Source: Trichinella spiralis
Taxonomy: Eukaryota; Nematoda; Enoplea; Trichinellida; Trichinellidae
Assembly: GCA_000181795.3 (NCBI GenBank)
Contig: CM012953.1
Location: 5,232,395 to 5,296,394, forward strand
Direction: 5' to 3'
DNA: 64,000 nucleotides
Of the stretch, positions 11,789 to 22,610 are shown in pieces; within the stretch, counting starts at the first letter, position 1, and the number at the start of each line of letters is the position of its first letter. Below the pieces are notes generated by a model that had not been told where the DNA came from, searched no databases, and was given only the letters and a program-made list of their open reading frames with translations. A program made the translations under genes and the position numbers.

Positions 11789-14700
11789 ATGTCTACAAAA
11801 AGAAAGATTCCTTATGGTCTTTGGAAGTCACCAATTACAAGTTCTTTCATTACATCAGTAACTTGCTCTTTAGTAGAACTTCGTATTGATTCTAGCGAAT
11901 CTGGAAAAGGTGAATTTGTTGTATTTTATGTCGAAGACTGTTCAATTTAATTATTGTTAGAAATTTTTGAGCGACATTTATTTATTCAGTTTTAATATGT
12001 ACATCGTTTTGTGGAAGTATTAATTTTGTAATGACATTCGTTGCTGTGTTATCGTAGGATTGATATAAGATGAAAATGGAAGCAGTTCATTTTATTTATA
12101 ATACTTTTCATTAACAGTAATTAAAACTATTTGTTGACACATTGTGGACGAAAATATGATTGATTGAATTACTTATACATTTAATGTAGAAGCAGCGTTG
12201 ATTTAGTATGTATTTAAATATGTTTAGAAGACATTTATACCGAAAAAATAGAATGTGATTTTTGTTATTGTGTTATATTGAAATTTGCAAGTTTTTTTTG
12301 TAAAGGTTGCCATTTGAAAATTGTATTTCGATGATTTCTTTGTTAACCTTCAAATGAATATATTTCAATGCAGAAGGAATTCTATCTAGTTGATGTCATG
12401 CTAATTCATGTTTACTCAACAAATGTTGCTTTGTTTACAGATTTAAATAGCTTTTCTTGAAAACGGGAAATTATCGAATACGCAAATAACTGTCACTTTT
12501 GTTATTTACTAATTTAAAGTGCTTTTTTTTATTTATTCAGCCAAATTAATGATACAGAAGAATTTTTTGAATATTTGCTTGATGGAAAATACCGAATTAA
12601 AAATTTCAATTTCACTTTAAAGTAATAATAATGTGTGTGATTAAACTTTTTTATCATATTCTGGTCAAAGAAAATTAACCAGGAAACTTTTATTATACAC
12701 TTTTGATTGTTCTAATAATTAGTATTAATTTTTGTTTGTTTGCTTGCTTGGCAGTGTTTGTATTTGTTCAGGAATTGTTTACTGGAACGAGAGAAGAGCA
12801 AATGAACGTGGACGTTGTGTAGTTTGTTCACGAATTTTTGGCGGCAAAATTGTCGAATGGACCCCACGGGATTACAGTGTACGAACGACAGCGCATGATT
12901 ATGGTGGTGGATCATTTTTTGTCTATGCTGGCTGTCTGTATTTTTCCAACTATGCCGATCAACGTTTGTACAAGCAGAGTGCTCCTAATCAGGCTCCTAT
13001 TCCTTTGACACCGTCTGGAAAATCGTACCGATATGCTGATGGATGCTTTGCTCATGTAATATTAATTGAGAACAAAAACATCATTTCTCTCTCCCCCCCC
13101 CTTTTTTTTCTGTTATATATTTATTACATTGTTGTCTGTTTAATTTTTTTTCAGAATAGCATATATTGCGTTCGTGAAGATACGGCAGAAAATCCAGCGA
13201 AAGATGCAATTGTTCGCATTGATTTGACTAGCCAAGCTCAAACAATTATAGTAAGATTATTATATATCTTCATTTGCAGTGTTGATTTGATTGAGGAAGA
13301 CTGATTTAGGCCGAAGGTGCAGACTTTTATTGCAGTCCGAAAGTTTCGCCGGATGGAAAAGCAATTGTCTGGATGCAGTGGAATTTTCCAAATATGGTAA
13401 ATTGAAATTAAACCTAAAAATTCATATTGTCTTAAATTTAAAATGATTTTGTTATACAGCCGTGGGATGTGACTGAATTGTGGATGGCAGATCTGAATGC
13501 CGAAGGTAACATTCAAACTGGCACTGATCGCAAGGTATTATTTAAAAAGGCATCATACATAAATAAAATTTATTCAGCATGCACTGAATGAGAATGAACT
13601 GAAAAATTATCAATGTTGTTGTAATACATTTTGTCTTTTTAGATAGTATTTAGCGAAACAGTGAATTACATGCAGCCTCGTTTTTGTGAAAATGGTGAAC
13701 TTTACTTCATCTCTGATGAATCAGAATGGTGGAACTTGTACAAGTACAGTGATATTGGTTTGTTCGATTTGATTTTTGAAAATTTCATTTCATCTCATCA
13801 TTCATCTACGATAAATTATGCTCAGGTACACACAAGAATTTGGTTCTTATGGAAAAAGAAATTGGCGGACCACATTGGCAATTTGCCGACGATGCTTATT
13901 CGTTTGACTGTACTGGTTCCGGCGATATAGCTCTCATAATAGATCAAGTTCAACCGAAACATTATCAACTTGTTGATCAACTAGCATGTTTATTTGTTTA
14001 TTTTCAGGAATTGCATATTGTGAACAGAAAATCCGAACTCTGCTACAAGCAAGACACAGGCTATCATGTGCATTCTCATGTAGCTTACGGTCGTGACAGA
14101 TGCATTTATTGTATTGCTACAAGTGCGACGAAATTTCAAGCAATCATTCGATGGAATGTACTTCGTGGCGAGGTACATTTTTATAATTTTCTTATTTCAA
14201 AGTGTAATTTCTGTTTGTCGATCAATTTGAATCATTTATTAGACGGAAGTTATTTATCGAGTTCATGAAGAACTGGACCAAGAGATTGTAAGTTTGCCGC
14301 ATCCAATTACTTTTCCCGTACTGGCAGAAGATGCTAAAGATGAAGATGCTGTAGCGCACGGATATTTCTACAATCCACAAGTTTGATTTATTCAAATTTA
14401 TGTATTTATTTATTTCATCATTTGTTTGATTTGTAGAATCCCAAATTTGAGGGTATTTGCAATTGTTTGCCGCCGTTGCTCGTCTTGGCACACGGCGGAC
14501 CAACTGCCAGAGCGAGCACTGGTTTGGATTTGCGTATCCAATATTACACGTCGCGTGGTTTTGCAGTTTTGAACGTTGACTACCGCGGTTCCACTGGCTA
14601 CGGTACAAAATATCGAAATTCGCTAAAATCCAAGTAATCTAGTTGATACAGTAAGCAGGGAAATTTTATTTATCAATTTTTACCCTTTCAGACTTGGAGT

Positions 14701-15491
14701 TTATGATGTTGACGATTGTTGCGCAGGGGCTGTTCATTTAGTTAACGAAGGTAAAGTGGATTCGCAACGGCTTTGCGTCAGTGGAAGATCGGCAGGTGGT
14801 TTTATTGTTTTGGCTGCGCTGACATTTCAGGATGTTTTCAATGCAGGTAATTAATTTCTCGGTGATGATTTTCATATCAATATCATCGGAATGTGCAAAA
14901 ATATATTAAAATTTAGGATGTTGCCATTATGGTATCAGTGATTTAGTGGCATTGCAAGAATCAAGTTGCAAATTCGAATTGAAATATTTCGATCAACTTA
15001 TTGCCCCATATCCAGAGGGCAAGGAAATCTACCAGAGACGGTCACCGATCAACTACATCGATGATATTGACAAGCCAGTTGCATTTTTTCACGGGGATGA
15101 AGATCCTGTAAGAAAATGGATAATTTTTGTAAATAAATAAATAAAATTTTGTTTCAATTCATTTATTTCGTGCAGATTGTTCCTGTCAATCAAATCAAAG
15201 AGATGTACAAGTTGTTGGGGGCAAAAGGTGTTGACACTTCGTTGACAGTGTTCAAAGGTGTGTGCGCGATTGATTGTATATTATGAAAATTTGCATTAAA
15301 ATTAAAAAGGAAATTTTTTTTTATTGTTTTCAGGTGAGGGACATGGTTATCGTATCAACGAGAATATTCGGAGAGCAATTGATGAGGAATTTAATTTTTT
15401 CTGCCAGGCACTTCGAATTCGAGAAGAAAAGCTTTCTTTGCAAGAGACAGTGAGTGAGCTGATGATGTTTAATAATAAAGAAATAGATTGA
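11789..15491 (+). CDS. S9-family prolyl oligopeptidase-like serine hydrolase
   Basis: Predicted 661-residue cytosolic peptidase (no signal peptide), closest in layout to the bacterial YuxL-like/acyl-peptide hydrolase branch of family S9. Fourteen exons: 11789-11909, 12772-13055, 13155-13250, 13310-13396, 13460-13534, 13643-13757, 13826-13947, 14008-14172, 14243-14380, 14437-14633, 14692-14846, 14917-15107, 15176-15257, 15334-15491, all in phase. The N-terminus begins [12 protein letters not shown]; a beta-propeller half includes YADGCFAH and [12 protein letters not shown]; the alpha/beta-hydrolase half starts at [11 protein letters not shown] and [10 protein letters not shown]. Catalytic triad as read: Ser about 500 in SGRSAGG, Asp about 581 in HGDEDP, His about 613 in GEGHGYR. 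All three are present, so the enzyme should be active. The 60-base intron 13948-14007 has no stop and could be retained. Substrate is not predictable beyond short peptides. Confidence 0.92.
13055..13088 (+). repeat. 34-bp direct repeat, copy 1
   Basis: Begins one base before the 5' splice site of intron 2 of the S9 peptidase gene and is identical to 15602-15635. Starts TGTAATATTAATTGAGAAC and ends CATCATTTCT. Confidence 0.9.
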
Positions 15492-16361
15492 AATAAGACA
15501 AAATATTTTAAAATTCATTATTGTAATATTTCATCAGGGCTGTATTCCATGTAGTTGTTATGTTAATAAGTAATCGATTTATTATTTTCAGTTTTGCTTT
15601 TTGTAATATTAATTGAGAACAAAAACATCATTTCTTTGTACCAACTAATAATAACAATAATAAGAATGAAATAAGCAATCTCACTTGATTATAATAGTAA
15701 ATGTAATTTTTTTTAGATTGAAATGGACACATCGCCCGTATAGCTTGGTAATTATAGTATTTGTTTGGAAGAAGTGATTGCGATTATGCATTTTACTATT
15801 GCCGTTCACTGGAGTGGATTTCTTCTTCTTTATGATCTTTAGAAAGGAAAGCAGACTTTAAATTACTCTGAAAATTTGTTGAAAAATTCTCTCCACATTC
15901 TGCTGATGCTTCCATATATTTCTTGTATTTTTTTATTCAATGATTTTCAATGAAAGAAGAAAGATTTGATTTTTGGAAACAAAAATTCAGACATATTAAT
16001 AATGACTGAAAGAAAATTCTAAGATGACACTCATGCAAGTGTTCAGCATGTTGTACGTGTTAAGAAAAGAGAAAAAAGAAAAGAAACATAATTTGCACTG
16101 CACTTCATTTCACACGTTATATATATAGAATGTAAAATATTTTTCAATAAATAAATAAATAAATAAAAATTGATTATACACGTATGTATTGATGAGAAAA
16201 CAACTCGTATTATAATGAGAATGTCATGTGATGCAGAGAAAATGCATGCAGCATGATTTGCAACAACAATAATGAAATTGAAACAGAAATTACAAAGAAG
16301 TGACTTCAACAACTGAATTGAACAAGAAGAATAAGAAAAAGAAGCAAATGGTGATTGATGA
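15492..16361. other. Convergent spacer between S9 peptidase and HSF genes
   Basis: Holds both 3' UTRs. A candidate poly(A) signal AATAAA lies at 15475-15480, within the last codons of the S9 gene. Contains the second copy of the 34-bp repeat, and a run of AAAT units at about 16147-16168. Nothing else recognised. Confidence 0.5.
15602..15635 (+). repeat. 34-bp direct repeat, copy 2
   Basis: Exact copy of 13055-13088, about 110 bases past the stop codon of the same gene. Both the distance and the identity make chance unlikely; see findings. Confidence 0.9.
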
Positions 16362-19300
16362 TCAACGACGAATCACACGACAAGTGATCTTCTTTCCCGT
16401 CTTCGCATCGGTCAAATTGAACATCTTTAAACAAGAAGCAGCTTTCGGGTCGTTCTTTTTTTCAGCTTAAAAAAATATTATAATTTCTACAAGTAGAAAA
16501 ATATCGATCAAGGAAGATCAAAATTACCACCACCACTATCACCAACAGCAGCAGCAGCGGCAGCAGTGTTTGCTGCAGCTGTGTCGCCGGAATTTTTACC
16601 AGACGTCTGAATCTGATAACAAACAATATTAATATTATAAGATCCATTTATATATATATATATATATCTGCAGTGTGCTTAGTCACTTACTTGTTGCTTG
16701 TTCAAAATGAGAGATTTACTTCTTTTTCTAGATTTCACACTGCTAGACTGAAATGCATCATTGCAAGGCACGTCAGACGTGGTGCTCGAACGTCGGCCAA
16801 GTATGCTACTGCTAACGTTGATATGATCTTCAATGATTCAAACACAGAAAATAAATAAATAAATTCAAGTTGCACAGAATTCATTCATACTTTCTTCTTT
16901 CTGGCTACCATTCTCTGGACCAACCAATGGCAACTGAGATTCATCACGAGACTGAATTGTTGTCGATGATGGCTGCAAACGATGATTTTTCTTTTAAATT
17001 CGTTAATATCAAACAATCAATTACGACTGTTTTCTATTTACCACAGTTGAAAGCATGGATGACAAGCTTGTAGAATTCAATGAACCCTGATCACCATTAT
17101 TCAATGGGTTGTTGTTTGCCAATGGAATTTCCAAATTTTGCACATCTGATTGTAAAATTGCCATTGGTTGTTCAGAAACTGTGAAAATAAAACAAACAAA
17201 TACAAGCAAATTATTATCTCCTATTATAAAGTAATACTGCTATTTATGGTAATAGTGTTGAAATTTACCGAAAGAAGGTTGAGGAATGCTGACCATCAAA
17301 TCACATTCCTAAACAAAAATAAACATCCACATCAATAAGCACGTAGTAGAGTGGTTCATAACTGTGAGAAAAAGGGAGAAGAAATTAATTAATCACCTTG
17401 GAAAAAGTTTCGCAATCATTCTGCGTCATTGGTAAAAGAAATTCTGCAATCAAATCTTCATGCGACAACTCGTCCACTTTCGGGGCTGAACAGCAGGAGA
17501 CCAACGTTAATGACCACATGACAGACAGATACATTGTACAAACTGGATAAACAAATAAACAAACATACTATTTAACACGTCGTTGTAGGCATTCGACAGG
17601 TACATATCATCATCCAACATTGACCCGGAATTCTAAATATTAACTCTGCAAATTCATTCTTCAAAAAAAAATAAATTAAATTAATACCGTCAGAGGTTTG
17701 AAAACGGTATTATTTTCCATTCCACCATTGTTCGGCTCGTTCGAAGGTGCCAGTTGTGCTAAACAAAATATTCTGAAAGTAAGCTAACAGAAAAGAAAAA
17801 AATGAATATTTTCTACTTCCAAAAGGTTGCACATTGGAAACAGCAGACACCTCTTGAACAGTCGACAAATTATTGCTGTTCGGAAATTCTATTTCCTTTA
17901 TAAAAAATAGAATTATTTCTTTTGAAAAATTAACTGCCTTTCCTGACAAAATAAAAAATCTCACCTGATAAGTTGGATATGTCAATGAGAAATCATAATT
18001 GTCCGAGAGAGAATAATGGTCTGCTGAATTCGTATCAATCGCTAGTGAATATTGTGGGATTGTCAAATTTTTGAAGAACATATCATCTGTGAAAATAAAT
18101 TCTACTTTATCCACTAGGAGGTTTTAAAGATTATAATTACCGATCTGGCTGTTTAAAGTTTCTGGTTCAGGAAGAGTCAGTTCTTTCGGGCAAAAGAGCA
18201 TGTTGTTATCGTTGCTGTTGTTGTTGCTATTGTTTTCTTCAGCACCATCGATATTGTTGTTCGACATAATCCATTGTCCAAATTCCATAGCTTTATTCAA
18301 TGTGGAATTTTTGTCATTCTTTGAAGAATAAAATAAATTAAAAAAAAACAAAATTAAGAGTAAGAATAATTATTGGATCAATACTTCATCAATGCAAGAT
18401 GAAAACGAAGATGTTGAAGAAGCGCTGTGCACTCGTTGTACACGATCACCGCCGGTGAATGTAATCAAATCGGCCGACTCTGTACGCCAGTTGATGCCGC
18501 CGTAATAATCAAATTCCATATTCATGAATGAATCGTTGTCGTCAGTTAGAAAATTGGCCGAAATATCATCGAATCCAGGCAAATCCCACGTACACGGGTA
18601 AGTGATCATCGAATCTCCCGCAGGGTGCGGCTGAGGCTGGGGCTGGGGCTGATGCTGCTGCTGCTGCGGTGGTGGTGGTGGTAATGGGTCGAGACAACCG
18701 CCATCCAACAATACATTTCCTTGATTCTCGACATCTGAAAAAAACATTTCAAAATTTAATTAATAAATTAATTTTGAAATATAAATGATGAAAAGTCTAA
18801 GATTTTTCACTGTTGTATGTCATTATCGCATCCGTGTAAGCCGGCGTTGTGCAGATGGCAAACGATTCGGATACATCTTCGCCAGAGGTAGGTAGTGAGG
18901 GTGTTGCCGTCGTGTCGGTGGACCCTACTACTACTGATGGGTTGGCATCGTTCCCAACGACAGGAGGCGGCGTACTTTCGACTGAATTCAACTGCTGCTT
19001 CCTTTTCCGATGGCCAATTGTATTCACGCGAAGGCCATTTTTCGGAGACTGAGATTTGACAATCGGAACATAGGGGACACTTTTGCCGTTCGAATTTTGC
19101 CTATTAGCTTTGTATTGGGTTTGGGTGAGCATGTGCAAAAGGTGCAACAAATCGACCGTGCCCTGCTTCTGGGATGCGGCGGTCAGCAGTTGCAGAAATG
19201 TAGTTATGCACCAATTGGGCATGAACTTTCTCGCGTCGACCATCTCCTTCTCCAATTTCGACACTCGCTTCGTTATTTCGCTCAACTGTTCATTCATGCG

Positions 19301-19828
19301 CATCACTACCCGAATCACATCCGCATACGTTACTGTTTCTTCATTTCTGGTCAACGGCGGCGGCGATTTTTCTTGGTAACACTTTCGTCGAATGTTCACA
19401 TCCAAACTTGGCTCACCACGCAAAAAATACTTGTGCGAAAAGCAAGGCACATTCGCATGCAACGGTGGCACTATATTTACCGCGTTCACCTTGTGGAATC
19501 CATCTGAAACCTCACCACTATATTATTCGAAACATTCCCACACCCGACTTACAATTGTTCAGCTGTCTTATAAAACTGGCAAAATTTTTGTGACGAAAAA
19601 ATTTTGGCAAAATCACATCCACTAACCATTCTTGATCTTTAATACAAAATACCGTTCCGGTCTAAAAAATTCAAACATTGATTCATTCACAATATCCCAT
19701 AGAAATGATGCTTTGCTGAAAAACTTTTCACTTACATCATCCCAGCACACAGCGTTGTTGTATTCTTCACTGTCGAGAATAAAACGCAAAGTTGATAAGA
19801 AACTCGAAACTTTGAATTTCGACGACAT
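16362..19828 (-). CDS. hsf-1: Heat shock transcription factor (HSF)
   Basis: Nuclear regulator that trimerises and binds nGAAn arrays in heat-shock promoters. Predicted 810 residues in 16 exons (minus): 19828-19736, 19661-19553, 19503-18811, 18734-18385, 18318-18141, 18086-17965, 17895-17817, 17758-17688, 17632-17569, 17485-17397, 17308-17269, 17178-17042, 16972-16891, 16827-16691, 16612-16528, 16465-16362; phases all agree. The DNA-binding domain (residues about 6-110) shows VSSFLSTLRFIL, then EWLVDVILPKFFRHKNFASF and IRQLNNYGFHKV, the HSF recognition helix. A heptad-rich HR-A region follows (MRMNEQLSEITKRVSKLEKE). The middle has a Pro/Gln run (PPPPPQQQQ, PQPQPQPH) and many acidic and Asn-rich exons, fitting an activation domain. 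The last exon ends in a basic stretch, TDAKTGKKITCRVIRR. The DBD is certain; the C-terminal half rests on phase-matched small exons. Confidence 0.88.
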
Positions 19829-21940
19829 GACGAAATAACTAACATAAAATCTAAATTCACTTACAATAAATAGACAAAAACATCTCGATTTCACAAATTT
19901 ATACATTGAATCTATACATATCAGTAATGATACTAATAAAATGCTATGGAAAAATTTCTTCAGTATTACATCGTGCAAAAAATACTAGAAAATACATTCT
20001 GCATTAAAATTTTTAATTTAATCCAAATGTTTCTCAACTTTTTAAGTCTAAATCAAATTAAATCTGAATAATCGTACTTTACAAAATCGCATATCTTCAT
20101 CCAATAGTAAATTATTAATAAAAATCACTTTATACAGTTCTCATAAATATCATTATTAACTAAGTTTGATTAAAATATAAAAAAGAAAAGAATAATCCAA
20201 AAGTAAAATTAAAACTACATGTACTAACACTAAGATACAGTACTGTACTTGATTAGTAAACTTTCGTTATTTTAGTTTTGTCAAAGAAATATATAAAATA
20301 AATGTGCACTGAAATTCAAATTATTAACAATATACAACATTACCGTGATAAAAATATCTTTTTATAAAGTAAATATAAAACAGCATTCATTTATTTACAT
20401 ACCGATTATTTATTTATCGAATATTTTCATTCAAAACATGAAAAAATTATCATCTTAATTAAGAACAAGCAACTAAATAAAAATAAATCCAAAACAAAAC
20501 ATAAATTTGAGTAAGATAAATGCTGTACATTAAATGCAAACTATGAATCCAGATGAATGCTGCTATATAAAGCAAAGTTTTTCAATTTTATGTCAGGTTA
20601 GCAAAAATAGAAGTGTCTTACATTGATAAATTAAAAATTGCACAATGCCTATGCAAAAGACAAATGCTTCAATAAGACCAGCGATAAAATAAAGATAAAT
20701 CTACAAAATGATGATTACTGTAAAAATACATACTTAGGTATAATCAAGTAATAATTGCATTAATTGCTTAGATAATTATAAAATGTAATTAGCATTGATT
20801 CAAATGCTAAAACTTAGCTTAATAAAAAGTAAAAAAGTAATTATTTTATATAAAATTGTAATAATTAACTGCATTTTGTTGAAAAAAGTTAAACTGAATT
20901 TACAAAAGTGACAATTTGTTGTTTCTGATGTAGTGCAACATTAACAGTAAAATTAAAAATTCATTGTAAAACTTTTATTAACAAAATTATAACATAATAT
21001 TTAGTGTAAAAAATATGGGATTACATTTTGTAATGTGTAAACTCTTAAAGTTTGACAAAAATTTGTTTGGCATGGCGCATAATGTAACAGCTATATTTAT
21101 TTCAAAAATTGAAAAAATAGACATAAACTGTCATTGGCAGATTTTAAATCTTCATAACGGTGCCGTGCATTTTCTTTTGTGTTGAATTTAAAAATCTGCC
21201 AATCAGTTAATGCCTACTTTTCACAATTATTACGCTGAATGTAGGTTATATTCTTGGAAGTCCTGCTAATTACGATATATGTATATAGTATTTACAGTGC
21301 TAGAACATTATTAGTAAATACAAATAAGAAATGTGCAGTATCAAAACAAAATAAACTAAAGAAATGAATGTATGCGATTAGTAGAAATGGTTGAAATTGT
21401 TGGAAATAATTCAAAAAATTTTTGTTTTTAATTTCACGCAACATTTATGTATATAAATTTATAAATTGATTTTTACAACTACTTGCTTTTTTAAATAATG
21501 TCTACAGCATGGAGTATGGAAATTCTCGACTACTTCAATTGATTAATAGTACTTACGTAAATTTACTGTTACTGTAAGGATACTTGCAATTCTCGTATTA
21601 TTTGTTGATTGTTAAGTGTTAAACATTGGTTGTATATATTAAGCAGTTAGCATTTTTGCTGCTTTTGTAATTTTTGAATAAAATTGTTTAAAACGATGTT
21701 TTATACATATGAGTAATTTATAATTATTTTGAAGCACTGGAAAAATTTTTTTCTTCAATATCACATTGTAATATAGTTATAGTATGCTCGTATGTATGTT
21801 TTTCTTGTTTTAATTATTTGCATGAAATCATTGCTAATAGAATGGGTTGAGATTTATTCGAATTTATTATTAAATTTTTGATTATTGGGTAAATTTTCAG
21901 AGAACGTGCAGTTCACAGACGCTGGCTTTGGTTGTCCAGA
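19829..21940. other. Divergent upstream region of HSF and SANT genes
   Basis: About 2.1 kb, very AT-rich, with no convincing open frame. Contains an imperfect hairpin at 21126-21208 (separate entry). A run of acceptor-like sites precedes the HSF start (GTTAG, 10 bases before the ATG) and the SANT start (TTTTCAG, ending at 21900). Confidence 0.5.
21126..21208. repeat. Inverted repeat able to form a long hairpin
   Basis: Left arm 21126-21150 (AACTGTCATTGGCAGATTTT...) pairs with right arm 21184-21208, the reverse complement of which begins AACTGATTGGCAGATTTTT. One 2-base bulge and two 1-base bulges interrupt about 22 pairs; the loop is about 33 bases. Could be a pre-miRNA-like hairpin, the remnant of a small inverted-repeat element, or chance in AT-rich DNA. 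Confidence 0.6.
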
Positions 21941-22456
21941 ATGAACGTGGATAAACCCAGCAGCAGCAGTAGTACGCTGATTCATGTGAAAAATGGAATT
22001 GCGCCGAGAATTTTGAGAGGCGCTCAATTGGAAGCACCGATTCCGCCTTGCAGAGAAATTAAGAAAGCAGAAACGGTACAAGGTGTCAGTATTAAACCGA
22101 AGTTGACGTTGTACAAGTTGAAGCGGTTCAGTGAGGAAGATAAAGTTCAATTTGAATCTGCGTATCTTCGTTATTCTAAAAATTTCGATGCAATTCAAAA
22201 ACAGTTGCCTCATAAGTCAATTGAAGAATTGATAGCGTATTATTATTCGTGGAAAAAAACTGATCGAGCAAAGTCTGTACTTCAAATGGAAGGTTTGGTT
22301 GATTTGAAACCGAACAGATGCCACAATTGCGCTGCGAAATCGACGGAAGTTGCGCAGCGTATGACGGTGGATTTGTGCACCCAGTGTATGTTGAATTTAC
22401 TCTACAAAGGCAAATTGCCGGACGAAGGGGAAAGCTCTGCTATGGTGAAAAAATAA
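21941..22456 (+). CDS. Small SANT-domain protein, CoREST-like
   Basis: Predicted 171-residue nuclear protein in a single exon. The region from about residue 60 to 115 is a SANT/Myb-like domain: KRFSEEDKVQFESAYLRY, FDAIQKQLPHKSIEELIAYY and YSWKKTDRAKSVL, closest to the first SANT domain of RCOR/CoREST corepressors (the LPDKSI..YYYSWKKT pattern). It is followed by a possible zinc-binding pair, CHNC and CTQC, 22 residues apart, reminiscent of the GATA-like finger of MTA/RERE proteins. No ELM2 domain precedes the SANT and no second SANT follows, unlike full CoREST. The frame is open upstream to an acceptor (TTTTCAG at 21900), so either an upstream exon or a trans-spliced leader site lies there; I chose the first in-frame ATG. 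A donor-like GTGAAA near the end could add a further exon, but bestrophin occupies the opposite strand just beyond. Confidence 0.7.
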   Translation: MNVDKPSSSSSTLIHVKNGIAPRILRGAQLEAPIPPCREIKKAETVQGVSIKPKLTLYKLKRFSEEDKVQFESAYLRYSKNFDAIQKQLPHKSIEELIAYYYSWKKTDRAKSVLQMEGLVDLKPNRCHNCAAKSTEVAQRMTVDLCTQCMLNLLYKGKLPDEGESSAMVKK

Positions 22457-22610
22457 TTATGAATAACGTCGGCATATTTGAAGAATTTGAAAGAAAAACA
22501 TCGTTGAACTTGAATAATTGTTTTATAATTTAATTCAATCTTGCTTGTTTCAGTATGAAAAATTAAATTCAGTATTATCAATTGTAAACGGACGACATGA
22601 GAAGAAGCAT

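Noticed and set aside
18849-19507. Plus-strand frames of up to 165 codons
   Set aside because: They are the antisense of the large HSF exon, whose minus-strand reading has clear family motifs.
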